Of a stretch of 64,000 bases of DNA, positions 59,972-64,000 are shown one piece after another. Each line of letters starts with the position of its first letter. Position 1 is the first letter of the stretch. The notes beneath the pieces are model-generated. The model was not told where the DNA came from. It saw nothing but the letters and a program-made list of their open reading frames with translations, and searched no databases. The stretch spans positions 14,490,539 to 14,554,538 of the forward strand of contig CM069598.1 of NCBI GenBank assembly GCA_035771175.1, given 5' to 3'. The stretch is from Paratinospora sagittata (taxonomy: Eukaryota > Streptophyta > Magnoliopsida > Ranunculales > Menispermaceae). The translations under genes were made by a program, and so were the position numbers.

Positions 59972-62440
59972 TGTGACGCCCCGAAAATTATTTCATCTAG
60001 CCCATAACCCAATTGTATTTTGCCCAAACTCTATGTGTTGCCTTGATATGTTTGGTGTTTGTTTAATGTTTGTATAGTTAATGCTTGATAATGTATATAA
60101 AAATATGTATCATAAATTGTATATGAGTCATGTTAAATTAAAGTTTAATGCATATGTTATTATTTATGCATGGGCTCATTAAACCATGAATTGATATGGG
60201 TTAGGATTGATGGAATAAAAGGATAAATGAAATTGAAGATTTGGTGTATTAAATGGATTGGACATTTAAAATACATGTGGTTGTTATGGGTAGTATGAGA
60301 CCAACACATGTGAAGGTTGGTGCATGAAAGTGGACAAGTGTCCAATGCCCACTTGTCTTCTTCAAGGAAGTGCTAGAATGAGTGGAGGGAACCAAGGAGA
60401 GGAAAACAAGGAGAGAATCAAGGAGAGAATCAAGGAGGGAATCAAGGAAGTGCTAGAAAGAGGTGAGTGGAGAGAAAAGAAAGAAGAAGAGAGAAAAGAA
60501 GAGAAAGGAAAGAAGAAGAGAAAGAAGGAGAGAGTTGCAGGAGTAAGAACCCTGCGAGATTTTCATCAAAGAAGTGGATCTTTGGAATTTACAGTCAGAT
60601 TGAGCTCAAATTTTGTCAGCACGTTCGTAGCTTATGGTTCTTCATTCTGGTCGGTGGAGATCTTGATCAGAGGTTTCTTCTAAGAGATCTAACCTCTCAA
60701 ACAAAGCTGGCCGGAAAGTCTGGATTTCTCGCACTGTTTCGCTCAAACTTATAGATCTCCTAAATCTACCGTTAGATGGTTATCAAATTTGGGTATGTAG
60801 TTTATAACTGATATTTATACATTCTGAACGGTGGAGATCGTAATTAGAAGCTTGTGCTAAGAGATACCTAGTTGCCATTGTGGATGAACCCATGATGCAA
60901 AATCAGTGATATACATGGCTGAACATGGTGACCTAGTGTAAATCGACAATATGGCCTAAGTATGGAAAATTTCATATTTTAGGGCTTTTGATGATTTTGG
61001 CTTAGAATCATTGAATTGATGCAACTTATGTTTAATTAAGCATGATTAGGGTTGATTATGCTACTGATTTGGTGGTTGTGACCATATCATGGGTTAGGCC
61101 TACTTGTGATCAAGTGACCCAAATTTGGACATGTTTATGCCTAAGCAATTGAAAATCAGTATTTTTGATTAATAGAATGGTTTATGAATGAGAACTATGC
61201 ATTAGAGGCCTAAGTCATGTGATTTGAGTTGAATGATGGGATTAAATGGGATTTAGGCCTATTAATTATATGTGGGCTGATTTAGGGTTGATTTGTAATG
61301 TCTATGTAATTGAGCATAGAAATTGATGTATGGTAGGATATTGATGTATGTTTCAAGATCTTGATTGGGTTGATTCGGTTTGGTGGTCGTGTGTGATTAA
61401 ATACTCTCGCGAGGCTTGGTTGTGAGTAGGCTTCACTTATGATTATATCATTTATGTCATCATATCACTTATATATATTGTATGTTGAAAGCATGAATGT
61501 GTTCTAATGTTTTGAATGATGCATTGATTTGAGAAAACCTTATGACTTTGGTTGGGCCCATCTATCTGGCTAATAGGGGGACTTGACCTTGTCATAGGAG
61601 GGTTTTAAGAAGGAAATGATTGGGATCAACGGCACGGTGAAATAGACGTGGACTAGTAACCCAAGTAAACATGATTGGGATCAACGGCACGGTGAAATAG
61701 ACGTGGACTAGTAACCCAAGGCATGTGGAATGTGGATCCAAATTGATAAACTTTTACTTGCATCGAACTTATTATAAATGCTTGATATCTATATGTTATG
61801 AGCTTTTAATCATGCTACACATTGACATGCATACATGGTTTTTATTGATGAGTATTGATAGCATATTTGAATTCTATTCACTGGGCATCGTTGGCTCACC
61901 CTCATTTTCCTCTTTCAGGTCCTTCTGTCCCGAATAAGGGCAAGGGAGTAGTCATATCTTGAGGGCCTTGCCTGCGAGAGAATCCAAGTCCTCTATGTGA
62001 GTTGAGAGGCATTTTGATTGAATTGTGTTTTATATTATGAAGTATTATATTTTGGATTATGTAATTATAATACTTACCACATTTTAGTATGGGTGAGTTG
62101 GGACTCGTTAGATAGACCATGTGGGCACATGACGTTTTTTTTTATTTGTACCCACAATTTTGGACTTTATGTGTATGTCAATTTTTAATGGACTGTAGGA
62201 ATTATGATTTTATTTATGGTTCATTTTTATGGATTATCTCGTCTTTGATGATTAATACAGTGGGTAGTTTTGTTTAGTACCTTTTGATATTATGTCGTTG
62301 TTTGAGATAAGGCTCGTAGGGTCTCAACCACCTCACGGGAGTTGAGAAGTGGTCGGAGATGCCTACGCCGGGCGTCCCGCCCCGGCATTCCGCATGCCAT
62401 TCCCTGTGGGGTTGGTGGTCCGGGGCGCGGGGTCGCCACA
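59972..62440 (+). repeat. 3' LTR of gypsy copy 2
   Basis: 2469 bp, nearly identical to 52786-55254 and sharing its 482-bp deletion. Differences noticed near 61355, 62347 and 62430. Confidence 0.95.
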
Positions 62441-63171
62441 GGGCGAGTGAGCAAGTTGATTCTATTCCATCCCTTATGACGGCCAAGGAAGGGAGAGATA
62501 GGTAGATTTGTCTCAGATGATTCTGAAGGTGGAGAATGCATGTTTTTAAATGAAACTCATAGATAATTTGACTTGATCATGATATAATTCGTTGCATGTA
62601 TGGTATATGGAATTGTGCATTGGTATTTATAATGTTTATTCAAAGCATACATGTTTTATATAAATGCATACATGGCAATATATTGTGAGAACTATTCATT
62701 AAGCTAGTTGAGCTCATCTCAATTTTTTCTACTCTTTTCAGGTCCATATTAGAAAGGAAAAGGCAAGGCATAAAGCTTGCAGTCTTCCTTTTCTTCTCTT
62801 TTGGAAGTATGTGTTGGATTGTATTTTTGGGAAAACTTGGGACTAGTGTAAATGCTTTGTTTTCTTTTGGATTTTGTATTTAAATATCACAAGTACTCGT
62901 GTATATAAAACATAGATGGTTGTGATGTGTGTAGACTGTATATGATGGACTTTTGTTTTAAGTTCCATCCTGGTTTTGAGGATTATTGTGATGATGATGT
63001 TGAAAAATTTTATATTTTGGGTTCAATTATCTTGATCATATACAAGTTTGCATTTGAGTTTATTAGGTACTTTCCGTATAGAGGCTTAGCGATGCCTTAG
63101 GTCTTGTCAGTTTGTGACATTATTTAGGGTACTGTGACGGTCATGACGTCATCCGAGGAGGGGTCGTGACA
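62441..63171 (+). repeat. Gypsy LTR fragment, plus strand, second part
   Basis: Continues 52338-52785 after copy 2. It contains the ATTAAGCTAGTTGAGCTCA motif (about 62697) with a pyrimidine-rich CAG, a CATGACGTCAT palindrome near 63142, and ends GGGTCGTGACA at 63171. Confidence 0.65.
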
Positions 63172-64000
63172 AAAGGACTAGCATCCTGACTCATTTTGAA
63201 ACACTTAAAACAAGAAATTAAAGGGCGTTACCAGAACATGAGCGTCCTGATGTGTTTAAAACATTTAAGTTTCAGAAAACGATCAGCATGTTGATATTCA
63301 ATTAGTGTCCTGAGGAGTTCATACGATTGATTCAATGAGAGCGCTAATGCATTAGTAACATACTGATAGACATGAATAGTTTTTAACCAAGAGCATCATC
63401 AGTGTTCTAATGTATCATCAGTGTTCTGACTTGATAAGTACATGAGGGCGTTGCTGAGACATCAGTGTCCTGATTCAATACTTAAAATTGATTTTAAAAT
63501 AATTTTGATTTTCAAAGCTTGATTAAATAAGATATAAATCATGATGGATCAAATTGAATAATGATTAAGTAAAAAGATTAAATTATTTTGAAAAACCTTT
63601 TAAAAACAAATTGATCAAAATCATGAAAATATGCAAATATGCAAATATGCAAATATGCAAAACTCGCTGAGAATCACTTGAGTAAAAGTTTTACATTATC
63701 TAAGTACTTGAACCTCTTAAAGCTTTAATATTGATTGCTCAATTGTCTTGTAAGCTTAATAAGCTCAGCTCATTGATCTTGATTCTTGACATTGTTGAAA
63801 CACTTAACATAACAATAGATACTCAGGTGAGTAGTTTGGAATCATCAAAACATTCACATTATGGGGTTCCTTGAGAATGAAGGTTCTTGAATTGGTTCTT
63901 CCTCAACTGTACCGAATGGATTCCTATGAAGAGGAATCAATTCACCTGAATGAGGAGATGAACCAATGGTGTCTTATATTTCCTGAAACTCAAGGTTCCT
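63172..64000. repeat. Unassigned repeat, right half
   Basis: Holds degenerate, irregularly spaced AGYGTCCTGA-like phrases (63183, 63242, 63317, 63391, 63410, 63463) resembling 46020-46100, and an 8-bp microsatellite (ATATGCAA) of about four units at 63627-63660. No gene was recognised up to the window end. Confidence 0.45.
63627..63660. repeat. (ATATGCAA)n microsatellite
   Basis: About four perfect 8-bp units. Confidence 0.9.

Larger units (their letters stand above)
52786..62440 (+). mobile_element. Complete Ty3/gypsy element, copy 2 (Tekay/Del-like), 9655 bp
   Basis: Two 2469-bp LTRs, target duplication GGGCG (52781-52785 and 62441-62445), primer site, one unbroken gag-pol frame and a polypurine tract. 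About three LTR-LTR differences were seen by eye, so this is a very recent insertion. All parts needed for an autonomous element appear present, subject to the protease triad oddity. Confidence 0.96.

Overview
The window is nuclear DNA from a flowering plant, most likely a eudicot. The evidence is spliced desaturase genes with GT-AG introns, plant-type Ty3/gypsy and Ty1/copia retrotransposons, tRNA-type SINEs, hAT-type transposons and a fragment of plant mitochondrial nad7. I cannot name the species. No bacterial-style operons, tRNA, rRNA or CRISPR arrays were seen.

Layout. (1) About 0.9-14.6 kb is a tandem duplication of a roughly 6-kb unit, each copy carrying a six-exon acyl-lipid (ADS-type) desaturase gene. 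Copy A (exons 2787-6165) splices on paper into an intact 324-residue protein with all three histidine boxes. Copy B (9901-13366) has a GC splice donor, a deletion that removes the end of exon 5 with its donor, and substitutions at conserved positions, so it is probably a pseudogene, although one frame-preserving cryptic donor survives. The copies are separated by a truncated copia element on the minus strand. (2) 14.6-19.2 kb has no host gene I recognise. It holds hAT-type elements (one 1263 bp with a perfect 8-bp target duplication), a SINE and a probable LINE tail. (3) 19.2-35.8 kb holds an internally deleted gypsy remnant with a 1.5-kb LTR, then an older minus-strand LTR split by a complete 10.6-kb gypsy element (copy 1, 23544-34164, target duplication CCAAT), whose polyprotein has one in-frame stop. 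(4) 36.4-42.3 kb is a degraded Tat/Retand-like element with an antisense ORF relic in front of its 3' LTR. That LTR is split by a 2969-bp solo LTR (target duplication TAGGA), which itself contains a 248-bp piece of mitochondrial nad7. (5) 42.5-45.4 kb is a degenerate copia pol. (6) 46.1-63.2 kb is a nest: pieces of a rearranged gypsy element on both strands, interrupted by a solo LTR (49417-52250, target duplication TAAAT) and by gypsy copy 2 (52786-62440, target duplication GGGCG), which keeps an unbroken 1506-codon gag-pol frame.

Only the ADS genes look like host functions: they would introduce double bonds into acyl chains at the ER or a related membrane. The rest is retrotransposon biology. 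Copy 1, copy 2 and the solo LTR at 49.4 kb belong to one Tekay/Del-like chromovirus family (initiator-Met tRNA primer site, LTRs of 2.5-3 kb, chromodomain-like tail). The two LTRs of each complete copy differ at only a handful of sites by eye, so both insertions look recent. No clearly novel biological system stands out. The observations most worth checking are the nad7 transfer, the helically phased AACGTT array in one LTR promoter, the antisense ORF relic, the scrambled gypsy element and the splice-site decay of the second desaturase.
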